From Anseranas semipalmata (Eukaryota > Chordata > Aves > Anseriformes > Anseranatidae): 64,000 nt of DNA. Position 1 is the first letter of the stretch. The number at the start of each line of letters is the position of its first letter. Position numbers and translations under genes: made by a program. The stretch spans positions 124,001 to 188,000 of the forward strand of contig VXAA01001233.1 in NCBI GenBank assembly GCA_013399115.1. The letters are read 5' to 3'. This document shows, piece by piece, positions 1-12,639 of the stretch. Under the pieces are notes generated by a model. That model was not told where the DNA came from. It searched no databases and saw nothing but the letters and a program-made list of their open reading frames with translations.

Positions 1-980
1 AAGGATTTAGCAAGTTTTCCTGAATTGCATCAATGTAGTATTTGACTCACCTTTTTCCGTAATCAAACTGAATAATCCCTATTTGTCAATCTTACAATGT
101 AAGCAAAAGAATCAAGGATTATCTTGAAAGTTTTATAAATTTAATCTAGATAGTTTATAATTTCAGCTGTTCATTCCAAGTTGAGTTATTCCAGCAACAT
201 TTCTACCGATAATTGTGAAAATCCTGTATTGATAACTTTCTCCACATGAGCAGCAAAGCAGAACATGGTCCACAATACCTACTCAAGTGTCCTTTTGCAC
301 TTGACATTTTTTCCTTGCTATCGCCTGACCCATCGAAATACTGAGAGATTTCTAACACGCCTGTAATACACACAACAGTTGAAAGATGCTTAGTCGCTTT
401 TCAGCCTCTGTATGGCTTATCTTTATGTGACTCAGAGAAGGCAACGGAAAGGGCTGCTGTATGGATGTGGATGTCCACATCAAAAAAAACAAAAACACAA
501 CCTATACACTGAATGATGCACGTTACAGTCCTTGGTTCTGGGTGATCACCAAACAACACTGCACATACAGAAAAGAAATTAGAGATAATGCATTTACTAA
601 TTTACTACAGGTAATCAGCTCTTATAACTCAGAGGCGATTCTGCTAAGATCAATCATGCACATTTTTTCTTTGAGTTCCATAATGTCTAAATAAAAATTC
701 TTTCCCTAAATAGCCTAAAAATGGCAAAAAAAACATCCTATCAGGACTTGACTTAAACAAAATAAGTTTCATAACAAACTGTGTATTTAATTCCATCCAT
801 TGAGTGGTAAGGAAGGTTATCTTTTAACTACTACCAGAAAAGAATGAGACAACATGGGAGAATGAGACAACACCAACAGAATTGTTACTGCTTGTGGCTT
901 GAGTGGCTACGCACATAAAGAATAGCATTTAACTGTAATTGCTGCAAGGTCTTTCAGTATACTTACTGTTTTCCTACTCT
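1..980. other. AT-rich non-coding stretch, no gene seen
   Basis: The stretch is AT-rich with very few CpG. The longest open frame is under 80 codons and has no recognisable protein features. I see no repeat family, tRNA or CpG island here. Confidence 0.6.
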
Positions 981-983
981 CAG

Positions 984-1317
984 CTATCCTGGTTTTGACA
1001 GTTTCACACAGCGTTGTCATGCAAGAGAGGGACTTGCAGAAAACTCTTCTGCAGAAGACATTGCAGAAGCCAGCAAAAAGTCTCTTGAGACTGATTTGAA
1101 GGCATGCAACTGCAGGCTGAAATCATGGCAAAAGAGTATCATTGTGCTCACACTGTCAGCTGCCTGTTGTAAAAAATCTGAAAACGAGGAGGACAGGCAA
1201 GATGATGTCTGCGAGAACAAGATCAGGACAGTGCCCATTATTTTAATGCAGGAGAAAATGAGAGTATTTGGAGCAGGACATGAAAGAATCTGGAAATGCA
1301 TGAAAAATCACCAGTAG
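984..1317 (+). other. Weak exon-like or degraded coding remnant
   Basis: A pyrimidine-rich run ending in CTCTCAG (about 967-983) looks like a 3' splice acceptor. It is followed by a frame that stays open for about 110 codons until the TAG at 1315-1317. The translation is polar, rich in Glu, Ser and Lys, and could form a coiled coil. Beyond 1317 similar purine-rich sequence continues to about 1520, but stops interrupt every frame. No convincing 5' splice donor follows the open part. I do not recognise the protein. It could be a pseudogene fragment, a remnant of an old transposon, or chance. Confidence 0.15.
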
Positions 1318-2348
1318 TCAAGATGATTAGAGAGAAGACATGCAGGAACAGCGAGAGGTAGTAGAGAATGGGAACAAAAGCTGAACATGTGGTTGAAGGA
1401 AAGCATTTAGTCAATACACAGGAAAGAGTAAATTGCAAACCCAGCAGAGGGATGCAATGATAGCTTCACTGATGAACCACCGTACTTTGATCTCACAGCA
1501 ACTGCCACAGACCTTTTTATCTCTATCAAGAGGTGATTACAGCTTTGCTGGGTCAAGCGACATATGGATCAGGACTGCCCAGAGTACAGTACTGTGAGTG
1601 CCGCTGAACCGCATTAGAAACTGAACATGAACATCTGAATTTCAGCCTGAATGAGGAAAAAACATTTGGAACAGCTTGGAATGAATCCCATTTCTCCCTC
1701 CCACCAAGGAAAACAGATGGTATCAGAAAGATGAACAACATCCTAACAGTCTATGCTACTGTTCTTAAAGAATAAAAACAGAGGCAGAGAAGTATAGGAT
1801 GGGAAGGAACTTTTCTGGTCAATTATGACACCCTACTGTGGCTTACAACCATATCTTTTAATCTCTTACCTAAACTCTTCAACTCCATCTCCAGTCAAAT
1901 GGTTTCTTGCTCCTGGTGAGTCCTACTGGAATGTTCTTGTAGAACTTCACTTTTTCTAAGATTCATACTACTATTAATAACTGGCCTAAAATTATTCAGA
2001 GGCTATTTATACCTACCTATTCCTTTGCCAAGAGGCTCATTTATAGGTATGAACTTGATAGAAGAGACACAGATCTAACAGGAGAAGGAAATTCAGAAGA
2101 ATCAAAAGAAACTTATAAAGTCATCAAAAACATTAATCCTTGTAGAATCTTTTTTGACATTATCTAGCTATCTAAGGTATAAATGAAACAATTATCCTAA
2201 ACCACTATCGTTTAAACTGACTTTATTTTTTTCTTTTACCGTAATAAAAACATAAATACAGCAATAAGAAGTGATGCATGAAATGGCCTCTCTATCAGCA
2301 AAATGAGGTCGTATACAGCATTTGTGGGCTCCCCCAGCCTAGCACGAC
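1318..2348. other. AT-rich non-coding stretch, no gene seen
   Basis: The first part is purine-rich with scattered short open segments; the rest is ordinary AT-rich sequence. A stretch near 1796-1835 faintly recalls the reverse complement of a CR1 3' end, but is too diverged to call. No CpG cluster is present. Confidence 0.5.
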
Positions 2349-2766
2349 CTTGTGGCCAGGGGTCTGGAACATGACATAAAGGAGAAGCTGAGAGAGGTGG
2401 GGTTGCTTCGCTCCCAGAAGAGAAGGCACAGGGTGACTTAACCACTGCCTTCTGCATACTGCAGTCTGGGGGATCTCCGAGGGGACAGACCCAGACTGTT
2501 CTCAGAAGTGTGCAGGAAAAGGCCACGAGGTAATAGACACAAGTAACAGCACAGGAAACTCTGACTAAATATAGGAAAATAGTCTCTACAGGGAATGGTA
2601 CAGCACTAGAACAGGTGGGCCAGAGAGTCTGAGGACTCTTCATCTCCAAAGATACTCAAGAGGACGAGCAGCCTAATTTAGCATCAAAGCTAGCCCTGTT
2701 TTGAGCAAGGAGTTGGACCAGAGGCTCTCTGCTTCTCAATTTCAGTAACTCTAAGGTTCTATGATT
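2349..2766 (+). mobile_element. Old CR1 LINE fragment, sense, reaching the 3' end
   Basis: This is a 5'-truncated CR1 non-LTR retrotransposon copy. In order it shows the standard landmarks of the CR1 3' region: GGTCTGGAACAT, GAGAAGCTGAGAGAG, a TTCTCAGAAGTGTGC-type segment, GCACTAGAACAGGTGG, a GAGTCTGAGGACTC-type segment, then TTGAGCAAGGAGTTGGACCA, and it ends in TTCTATGATT. The landmarks fall in the correct order and spacing for a nearly complete 3' end, but many substitutions and small indels mark it as an old copy. Open frames on the opposite strand, such as the 137-codon one at 2236-2649, are shadows of this repeat. The copy is dead and has no intact coding region. Confidence 0.8.
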
Positions 2767-5700
2767 TGGTTTATTCATAGGTTTTCTTTTAGAAGTTCAG
2801 TTCATATATTGAAAATATATGAGACTGGGGAAAAGAATTCAGGTGAAGGACATTTAAAGCTCTCCTTTTTATCAGGTGTCCTCTTTCATTACATAATGCA
2901 GCAGCATGGGAAAAATTTTCCTGGAGAAGAAACATATTCTGCTTCCTCCAAAAGATATCTGCATCGTTATGATCCTCAAAAAATGGAACAGAAAGACACT
3001 AGCAACCATGGTTATGGTGTCCTGTAGAATAGTAAATATACATAAACGATATTCCTAAACACACTTGTTGCCTGTTCAATGTCAGAAAATTGACAACCTC
3101 TACCTTAGGAATTTTGAATGTTTGGTTGGTTTATACCATATTTGTAGATAGTTATTTACAGCATATCATGTAATTACTCCCTTTACTCTCCATATTAAAG
3201 CTTAAAAAAAAAACCAACTGTACCCATATTTTACAATTAATTCCTTCCTACTTACAAAATTTAGTCCCTAAATAAATTGCTCTTATTCTGTGGTTTAGAT
3301 GCTTACAACTTTCAGCCTGCTCATCTGCCTGCTAACTTGCCAAAACCATGCTGGAGTTACTTTTAATTTAAAACTCTTTCAATGTTAACGATCTTCTGAA
3401 AATAGGAAATATAGTTGGTAAGTATGCTGATATTGTACAGTTCAAAAAACTTCATTAAGTAAGAAAGTGTGAATCTGAGATCTGTGCCTCTTCAACATAT
3501 TCGATGACATTCACTTCATTAAATGTCTTCACCAAATACCATTTATCCTAAATGTGTTCAAATGTACATTCTGCTCTGTTCTCAGCATCACCATTTCTTC
3601 TTATCAGTATAGAGATGTTTTGATGAAAGCTATTAAATTACTTACATTTAAAATTTGACAGAATTTTTTAATTAAACTCTTGCCTCTTTTTGCTCCAAGT
3701 AACCTCTAACAAATTTATTCATTTGTTTTAATCCTATCAAATCAGACACGAATCACAAATTAGTCCTGTTTTCAGGTTGAAGCTAACTACTTTGATGAAG
3801 CTAGAGATCAACAATAAAATTCAACAAGTCTGTCCCTTTGTTATCTCTCTCTTATACTGACAAGAGCCATGTCTACATGTTCGATATATCAAAGGACCAA
3901 TTCCAATCACGTCCCTTAGGTTACCTTAAATTGGCAGTTATAAATGAAAGAGCAAGTATAACAGTGCTCATTCTAATATTATGAAATCTTTTGCTAAATT
4001 CTAAAAAATAGACATTTCTGCTTATGCACCTGGCCTTATTTCTGTATCATAAAAAAAATTAAAAGGCTTTTTTTTTTTTTGCCTAATTTGTTTGCTGTAG
4101 ATAGAGATATCTAAAAAAACTAACAAAAATAACAGGAGAAAGTTTGCAGCTGTGACATCAGTTTCTGCTAAAAATGGAGACAAGCTAATCACTTCCCCGG
4201 CTTTATGTCCTGATGTTCAAACATTCAGGAACAAGACAAGTATTGTATCAAACCTCTCGTAACTATTCTAACTGCCCTGTACTTCTGGGTGACACTCAGA
4301 GGTCGCAGTCCAACTGGGCGAGTCAAAAATTATGGAGCTTAGTCCCCATCCCAAAAGCTCTGCAACCTGATTTCACAGCACAGGCAAGCAAATAGACAAA
4401 ACACAAGTGACAGGGCTGGTACAACCAAGATATCCTGGTAACATACTGGAACATTTATTTTTGTTAGCAGAAATCTGCAACCCATTACGTATCTGTCCAC
4501 TTCCTGGCGTTAAGCAAACAGTACGGAAGGTTTAAAAATAACTGCCTTAGTTATTTGAACTAGACAAGTCACCTGTAATGGGCTATTTACTGTGAATACA
4601 ATAGACTGAAAGGCATTTGAAGAAAAATGTCATGAAAACAGTTTTACAAACCAATGCGTAGGAAACATTCTGTGTAGGGTTCCAGCCTTTAAGAATGGGT
4701 GACAATAGTTAATTGAAAGTTAGGGAACAGCCACTGTAAAGTGAAATCTCCAGGAGCTCCTTTCCCACAGGATCTTAAGCACTGTTGCCCCCATTCATTT
4801 GCTACATGGAGGGAAACGTGCCCGTGAGCCAAGGCAGCTGCCAGCACTCCCCCAGCACTGTGCTGGCACTACTGAGCGGATGGAAGCTGCTCGGCAGGCA
4901 CCAGAGCAGCACCGTGGTGAATCTGGGCTATTACCTCTTTGGCGAGGGCTTACTCTATATTCTAGTTCAGACTAGGTGCAAGCTGAATCACGAATATATA
5001 CAGTAAGCATGTACCCAAGTAACAGAGAAACCTGTAAAGTTTGAAAAATTCTAGGGAGAACGGGATGGAAGTTGCTGAACTAGCACTGAGATTTGTGAGC
5101 ATCAATTTATAACAGACAGAATTATAATAAAAGGATTTCATTTTGTCACTTTCTATGATAGAGAAAAGATATTATTTAGCAGACAAAGAACCTGTCTTCT
5201 GGATTTAGAAGATGATTATCATAGATGTCAGTCTGACGGAGAAAGAAGTTCGTTCTGGTTTAGAACAAGTTGTTCCTTGAAATTTTCTTGAGTTACTTTT
5301 TCTCTTTAAGGGAATTTTCCTAAAAAGAATCATCAGCTTACAGACACACATCTGAAATTTGAAAGCTTGTTGAAAGATCTTCTGAAGTATGGTAAAACTA
5401 ATATACCATGGTTCCCTAGCATTTTCATGAAGAAGAGCATACCAAACATTTTTCCTATCTTATGCACACTGGCAGCAGCTACATTTTAACCCATACTTTT
5501 AAGATCTTCTAACATATTGCAGTTGTACACAAGTGGCCCATTCAAATACAAAGTGCATGTTCTACAAGTGAAGTTGATTCTAGAAAAAACATGCCAGTCT
5601 GGCATTGTATGTTACTTTGCGAGTTCATGATATTAAACAAAGATAAGGGAGGAGGTAAACAGAGGATGTTCACTTCTTCCTCTCCTCCACTTCTGAAACA

Positions 5701-6057
5701 TTACATCAGTCAATAAAAAATTTAAATTGGCCAAACTCCTCCGCCTAAGTGTACAGTATTTGCCCTTTCCAAATAGAAATGTCAGACTCTGCTATGACTA
5801 AAGATGACTCACCACCAAAATCTCTATTCTAAACATTCAGATGAAATCAAGGTTTGAATTTTGCATGTAAGTATTTCCTTTCAAAAGTACACAAACATAT
5901 ACTTTTGAATGTACATTTAAACATTAATATGTATCCATAAACATTAAAATGCAAGCATTCTGAATAAAATTATTTTTTTCTCATATTTAGTCACGTTTAA
6001 TTTGTTTGCTATCCTTATTTGTATCATCAGTAGCTCACAACTTTTTCACGTGCCGAG
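2767..6057. other. AT-rich non-coding stretch, no gene seen
   Basis: About 3.3 kb of AT-rich sequence with few CpG. It includes a run of T at about 4069-4080 and a slightly more GC-rich patch at about 4780-4940. Open frames stay under 90 codons and resemble nothing I know. No interspersed repeat is recognisable. Confidence 0.55.
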
Positions 6058-6372
6058 AGAGGCGATTCTCCCCTCGGCACTGGCGGGGCCACCTCTGGAG
6101 GGCTGTGCCCAGTTCTGAGCACCCCAGCACAAGGCAGATGTGGGCTTACTGGAGCGAGCCCAGCGAAGGGCCGCTACGATGATTAACGGACTGGAGCATC
6201 TGATGTACCACGCATGAAATTCCACCTGACCATGAGAAAACACTATTTTAATGTGAGGGTAGTTGAACACTGGCAGGGGTTGCCCAGCGAGGTTGTGGAG
6301 TCTCCATCCGCGGGGATATTCGAACCCAGCTGGACACGTGCCTTGGCAGCCTGCTCTAGGTGGCCCTCATGT
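6058..6372 (+). mobile_element. CR1 LINE fragment, sense, with internal deletion
   Basis: Two blocks of the CR1 3' region lie side by side. The first (about 6058-6208) carries the CAGTTCTGAGCACCCCAGCA, GGAGCGAGCCCAGCG and GATGATTAACGGACTGGAGC landmarks. The second (about 6213-6372) carries the GAAATTCCACCTGACCATGA, GAACACTGGCAGGGGTTGCC and GAGGTTGTGGAGTCTCCATC landmarks and stops after CTGCTCTAGGTGGCCCT. Roughly 200-250 bases normally found between these blocks are missing at about 6209-6212. The terminal GATTCT repeats are absent, so the copy is truncated at both ends as well as internally deleted. Sequence match is good away from the breaks, so it is of moderate age. It carries no coding function. 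Confidence 0.9.
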
Positions 6373-6973
6373 TTAAAGAAACAGAAGTAAAAAGTTACAC
6401 AAAATATGAGTCTTTCTTTCATGAGGAAAAAAAAAGAAGAATCTAAGGTAAAGCTACCTGTCACTGCAAGCTCCCTTTCTGGTTCAACGCAATTGATCGT
6501 TTACTATTAATAAAGAACAAAAAGTAAAACTTCCCATTATCCAATCCGAAATTGATTAATATTCCAACACTGGTGTTATATTTGTATATTACAGAAAATA
6601 CTGGTGTGCAAGTACCTGTGTTCCCATATACAGACAAAAGTAATAAATATACTACTGTGCTCAAAAAATCAGAGGAAGCATTAATTAGCATCTCAGGTGC
6701 CATTAAGTTTCATGAAAGTCAGCACACAGAATATGAGATTTATCCCCATTCAGAACTTCTCGTTTGAATTCTTTGAAGACATTGTATGAGGTCACTGAAA
6801 CTCAGTATTTCTGATTCAAAATAAATTTTCAAAGTTTCAAGACCAACTTCAGAACCAAGCCTTTGTTTAAAAATGTATTTAGTACATTTTATATTATTTC
6901 ACATTGTATCAATTGTAACAGTGCACAGTATGGCATGTCTTATCATTTCAAGTCATGTAGAAAAATGAAATAC
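6373..6973. other. AT-rich non-coding stretch, no gene seen
   Basis: AT-rich sequence between a CR1 copy and an inverted repeat. Overlapping open frames of 70-80 codons on both strands at about 6461-6767 have no family resemblance and look like chance. Confidence 0.55.
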
Positions 6974-6983
6974 TCAGTGAACT

Positions 6984-7068
6984 AATTAGAGGAGCAGCTG
7001 TTTTTAACACCCATGTGTTAGACTGAGATAACATTTCCAGACTACTGAAAATAGCTGCTCCTCCAATT
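6984..7068. repeat. Near-perfect inverted repeat, 22-bp arms, hairpin-forming
   Basis: The arms at 6984-7005 and 7047-7068 are reverse complements over 22 positions, with one mismatch and two positions that would be G-U wobbles in RNA. The shared core is GGAGCAGCT. The 41-base loop holds a second small inverted repeat, AACAC/GTGTT around CCAT (7006-7019). Weaker pairing (GTGA with TCAC) continues just outside the arms, at about 6977-6980 and 7072-7075. The total of 85 bases is in the size range of a microRNA precursor, although the loop is larger than usual. It could equally be a tiny foldback transposon remnant, a cis-regulatory palindrome or a chance product. The palindrome does not reveal the transcribed strand. 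Confidence 0.7.
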
Positions 7069-7078
7069 TACTCACAAG

Positions 7079-8680
7079 GTGTCTAATATTTTCTGATTCA
7101 AACTGTCAACATGTTTCATTATAACACAAACAGGAGAAACTTTGACCAAGAAAATAAGGCAAAATGCATCAGTCTGCACTGGTTAAAAAATAAAATAAAA
7201 CGAGACAAAGATAATATTTTGACTTTCATATATATAACATCCATATGCCATGTCAAATAATTTCTAATTACATCAAATGTTATTTTGAACTTTTAGTGAC
7301 AAGTAATCAAGTAATTGAAACAAACATTAATACATTTCAAATCAATTTTTTTAAATTAAATTCTGACATTTTCCAAATAATTTAGGTAAATTACTTGCAT
7401 TTCAGAATTAGCTGTCCAACTTTGAATTTTGACAACTTCAGGAATTTCCTCAAAAGTGTCTATTTAACTCTGTTCTCTTTGAAACAGACTGAAAGTTCCT
7501 GGTCAGGAAGGGATCAAAGCACTACTAACTGTGAGGCAGGAAAAGTGGGTTTGATTATTCACTTTCCTCTGGTGGAAACGCTCTTACTAATGCTTTAGGA
7601 GACAGAGTTTGTGCATGTTGATCTAAAGGCAGCGAACTGAAATCACTTAACATTTCCAAAAAGAGGTATGAGTATTTTTAAACAGCCTTGACTGACAGCC
7701 TTCATAATCCTAAGCATCTGCACATTAATTTCTGTGATGACAAATCCTTCTTCTCCTAGCAAGACTTTCTTGTGTCTCTGTAATAGTGAGAATAAAGCAG
7801 CTGGAACCTAAACCAGGATCTAACTTACACAGTGGAACCACGAAATGAAGCACAACATACCCAAAGATGAGGTCCTCTGCCTTTACTGCCTCTACTCATT
7901 ATTTCATCTCAAAGATGAACCAAGTGTATGGTTTAGTAACGCTGGCACGTTAACTATGGATTTTCCAACAGCGATCACTCAGTCTGCTAGCAGTGGTAAG
8001 ATCCACCACTGAAATTCAATTCAAAATGCTCCAGCTTGGGAAAGGCAACAAACAGCAAGTTTTTAGCTGTCCAGCATTGCTCTACGTCAAACATATAATA
8101 CAGTTCTGTGATTTTTCCTCTTGGTGTGCTGCATGAGACAGAGACAATGCTCCTTGGAGAGAGGACTGCTTATCAGATGTTTGAGGAAACATCTCAAAAT
8201 CACTTAGCCAGTTAATACCACTAGTTAAAAGACATTATCAGCAATATGGAGACAGATAATCTACATGAATCCACATCAGAAATATAATTTGAATCTGTGA
8301 CTAATCTCCAAACACTTAAATAATAGAGAACAACTTTTTTTTTTTTTAAAGGAACAAAGCCCTGGTTTTGGTAAATCTAGAGCTGTGAAAATTAGATAAG
8401 ATGAACAGAGAGGGCTGCCTTAAAAATGGCATCAGCTCTTCCATACCTTTAGACTAGTTTTCAAATTGACTCGCATAGAAGCCCTCAGATTTAAATGACC
8501 ATTGGCAGCGCATGTCAGAATATTATCTTATTCCTCAGCAGTTTCATGCCTCCTGATTACAGGTTACTTTCCTACGTATTTTTAACATAGGAAAGTAGAA
8601 CTCATTCCTGCATTTGTAGCCAAATTGAAAGGAGGGGAAAAGCTGACAGAAGTCACAATCAGTGAATGGCTGTGCTTGGA
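7079..8680. other. AT-rich non-coding stretch, no gene seen
   Basis: Strongly AT-rich at 7140-7400, ordinary afterwards. It contains a run of T at about 8336-8348. No open frame above 70 codons and no recognisable repeat. Confidence 0.55.
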
Positions 8681-9110
8681 AGAGAGCTCTCAAGATGACC
8701 TGGTCCAAGCCCTGCCCAGCATCCAGCAGGGGCAGCTGGAGGAGGCTGCCCAAGACCAGGTGCAGCCGGGTTTCGGTGTCTCCACAGATGAGACTTCAGC
8801 ACCTCTCTGGGCAACCTGGTCCAGTGTTTCATTGCCCTCACAGTAAAAAAGTGTTTTCTTATGTTCAGACGGAATTTCACAGGGTTCAGTTTGTGCCCAT
8901 TGCCTCTTGTCCCCTCTCCGGGCACCACTGAGAAGGGTCTGTCCCCAGCTTCTTCATTGCCTCCCGTCAGGTATTTACACGTTTATTTACACCCCTCCTG
9001 AGCCTTCTCCTCCCCAGGCAGAACAGCCCCAGCTTGCTCGGCCTCTCCTCACACAAAAGATGCTCCAGGCTCTTAAGCATTCAGTGGCCCAGCAGCCGCG
9101 CTCCAGTGAG
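8681..9110 (-). mobile_element. CR1 LINE fragment, antisense
   Basis: Reading the plus strand gives the reverse complement of the CR1 3' region in correct order: TGACCTGGTCCAAGCCCTGC, GGCTGCCCAAGACCAGGTGC, CACCTCTCTGGGCAACCTGG, a CCAGTGTTTCATTGCCCTCAC segment, GTAAAAAAGTGTTTTCTTAT, GTTTGTGCCCATTGCCTCTT, GGGCACCACTGAGAAGGGTC, CCTCCTGAGCCTTCTCCTCC and AGATGCTCCAGGCTCTTAAG. The element therefore runs on the minus strand. Its extreme 3' end (the GATTCT repeats and the last 40 or so bases) is missing on the left, and it is 5'-truncated at about 9110. Divergence is moderate. The several 70-100 codon frames across 8544-9218 are by-products of the repeat. Confidence 0.93.
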
Positions 9111-12100
9111 CGTCTACGTTCAGTCAGTGTCCAGGCGATACAAATGAGCCAGCTGTTAGCTGGCCCAAATCAGCAGCACTATATTGACTTCAGTGGGAAC
9201 ATAGATCTCCTTGGATAGGAGGTGGCTCCGTAATTTGACAAGAGGAAAGGCAACCCCTGAGTTGGTAGGAGTAAACATAAAAACATTCTCAGTAAAGATG
9301 AGTGTCGTATATCCAGTGGTAAAAGTTTAGACTAAGTAAGTAGCACCATCGAAGCTGAGTAAGAGGTACTTGCTAAAAATCTCTTGATTTCCAGCTCACT
9401 TTCCTCAAAATTATAATACAAGATTTTGTAATAGAGAATCTTTATAGTTCTGGACAGGTGTCTTGTAGCTGTTTGGGGTTTGCGATGGAATTTTTCCCAT
9501 TTTTGTTTTCCAAATTATAAAAGAGTTAATCGAAACCAACCAAAATATATCCTGTACTGTTAAAAGTAATCATGGATATATAGTTAAATGTTGAATATAT
9601 TGTTGCAATTTGATTTTGATTTCGATTATAATAGATATTTCTAATGAACCGTATACATCATATAATAGTTTATACCAAAACTTCTCCAGGCCAGATCAAC
9701 TTGACAGATGTTCTGACATCACAACATCATTTTGATAAAGTACGTATCGGCATAGTATTTTTTACTGCTCTATCAAGCACCAGACACAGGACAAGGGACA
9801 ACATGCTTACTGCCATGATGTCGCTCTAGAAGCCCAGCCCCAGCTGAGTTTAGCACAAAAGCCCGTGTGAGTGCACAGCACGGGCAGATTCCCTTCCCAC
9901 TTCAAGACAAGTGCCCCAGGAGTAAGCAGGAAACTATTCATTCATCTTTCTGAATTCACTAAAGCTGGCAGAAAAACAGAAAGCACCGTTATGAAAAAAA
10001 TTTTGACACATTTTAAGTGAGCTCCATGATGTGGATGAAATCCTACTTTTGCTAAATTCACGCAGTTTTGCCACTGAATTCCTCCTAACATGGAAGGAGG
10101 ATTAAGGAAAAACCTGATTAATACAACAGACTTGCTCTCAGAGAAGATTGAGTTTTATATCCCATCCTGCTTATTGCAAAAATCTGCTTCCTCAGCATGA
10201 TTCAAGAAAAAAAATCCAACCATGGCAGTCTAAGACCTTTTTTACTTTTAAAACACTACAGCAAGTGCCTCAATCTGCAAAGCCAGCCTTAATTACATCT
10301 CTTGAACATAACATAAGTTACTTCCCTTCTGCAAATGAGCAAAAATTCCTTAACTGAAGGTGACATATTAATTTCCACTCCTGGAGAATCTAGTCTGCTA
10401 CTTTAATATTATACATTTACACATCTATGCTGTTAAACTTATTTTATGAAGAATATCACATATTAACGCATTTCAGGAAACAGTTCTTGAATTTTCAAGA
10501 AAAGTTTGAAGAAAAACAACTATGTATTCCCAACGGCCAAATCAACTTTGTTAAGAGAGATTCCAGGTCTGCTTTTGGTTATGATATTTTCATTTATTCA
10601 TTGTTCACATACCAAAGCACAGGCAGAAGTTCACAGTGTTCCAAGTGCTACTCCCACTGCACTCGCCTTGACATATTTTGACATCTGTTACTGGTTCTTT
10701 GTCAAGGTTTTACACGAGTATAATATCAGACTGGATTTTCTCAAATCATTCCTTTCATCAAGCAATTTGGAGACTTGAACTAAAGACGTTATCCAAACGT
10801 ATTTGGGCTGAATTTCACAAATAGTAAACCTTGGGAAAATAGAAAATCTTTCAAAATGAGGTTAAAAAAAATCAAAGAAAGGCTCCAGCTTTTACTGATA
10901 CAACCCTATCAGTAAATAGATTACATTTTTAAAGAAGGAAGTTATATTAAAAAAATGCTAATCTTACCAGAAATAAGCAACAGAGACTTTGGAGAGGCTG
11001 TTCCAATAGTCCTGCATACTGCCTATTGTTCGTTTTATACTTTCCTAATTCACTTTTATTTGAATGCCTGCTTTGCAAATAATGTTTTTTACTTCACTTC
11101 AAAATGCCGTAAAAATAAAAATACAGCAAACCCTTCTGACACATTTAGATTGCTGTTCATTGTTTGCTTGCATTTTAATTAATTGCAATATAACCTTTTC
11201 AAGTAGATTTAAAGCTTATTAAACAAGACAAAACCTTCAAGATGGAAACAATTCATTGAAAAGTAAGTTTTCATTGACATTCTAAAGCTGATCCAGTACA
11301 CTGATGACCATAAAGACACTTGTATTTCTATCTCATGAAGAGAGCATACCTTAATATCTGAGCCCCTAGATGATAATCACAGTGTAGCTGGAACCTGCTC
11401 TCAGCTGTGCTTGTGTAAATCTGTAATAGCGTCGTTTATTTCAGTAGATTTCAGCTGAAATAACTAAAAGCAACATTTGTTTTAAAATGAATGGGTAAGT
11501 GTTAAAAGAACTTGCAATTTAGCACTCTCCAGACTAGACACACACTGTACACTGCTAAGTACTATATTGTCAGTTAATTCATTCAAATGATTCTTTTCCT
11601 CTTTTTTGTTTAGACATTAGAATGAAAATCTAGTGACTGCTGCTTAGCACCCTTTTAGAATCAAGTCTATGCATGTGCATCAATTAAACAGCTCTGAGTT
11701 CAAGAATATTAATATTTATTAAGGAAAAAAAAATGGAGTACCTACTTGCTAGTTATTCTTGTAGCTGCAGACTTCTAGGTAGTGACCATTTTCATTCAGA
11801 ACACTTCTTCACGTAGTGGGTTCCTTAAAAAAAAAAAAAAAAGAAGAAATTTTAATTAAGTATGGTTAAAGAGGACCCATTAAAAGCAAGTAGGTCAGCA
11901 CTTCCTTTGAAAAGACTGCTTTGAATGAAGTCATTACAGTAATGCTTGTGCTCCAAGCTGCCTACTTTTTAATTTACTCTTTCTATACTTAACATAGGCC
12001 CAGCCTAACCAGTTAACTTTAAAATGCATGAAGTGAAATTCAAATAACTTAAAAATGAAAAGAAGAAGGGCAAAGTTATGCCTCCAAAATGGGAGCTTCC

Positions 12101-12639
12101 TGCTGTCAACCGGCTTACACAATTGTACCCTTTCATGAAAGGTTGATAATCTCACGAAATCAAATTTATCTTTATACTAGGCCTATTCTGAAATCTTGGC
12201 ACTTGCCATGGATCACAATGGATAGAAGTTATTATAATAGACATTTGAGCTGAAAGATAAATTTTGTTGATATCCTTTTAGTGGTGCAACAGAAATATAA
12301 AAATAAAAAACTGCTATAAACAAATGTGCCAATGAGGCAATTGCGAATGAAACCACCTGACCGAGTAAGGGGAAAAAAGCAGGCATTCTGTATCTTACGG
12401 AAAGTTCTCCAGTAATTAATTTACAGAAACTCCATATATACTCTTCATCACTATCTAATATCAGTACCAGCAGAATATCCAAGTGCCAAACATCATGCTA
12501 CATCCTCCTCACTTGAGCTCGTAGGCAGATATGAAAGCAGCAGATCACGAAGCTCAAGGAAAAAAACAAATCTCTCTTACATCAGGTCCACCTCGAGCTC
12601 AACAGAGCACAACTTTTCTTTAATCCGGCTACTCGCGTT
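9111..12639. other. AT-rich non-coding stretch, no gene seen
   Basis: About 3.5 kb with few CpG. It contains homopolymer A at about 11828-11843. A small palindrome, TTATTTCAG...CTGAAATAA, lies at about 11437-11463. Open frames stay at or below 90 codons with no family resemblance. Confidence 0.5.

Noticed and set aside
1796..1835. Antisense CR1 3' end
   Set aside because: A GGATGGGAAGGAAC-like start is suggestive, but the following bases do not keep the expected order, so the similarity may be chance.
2236..2649. 137-codon minus frame as a gene
   Set aside because: It is the antisense shadow of a CR1 LINE fragment.
8544..9218. Several 70-103 codon frames as small genes
   Set aside because: All lie in or beside an antisense CR1 copy.
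12511..12602. Inverted repeat around TTGAGCTC/GAGCTCAA
   Set aside because: Arms of only about 10 bases with a spacer near 70. This is expected by chance in a window of this size.
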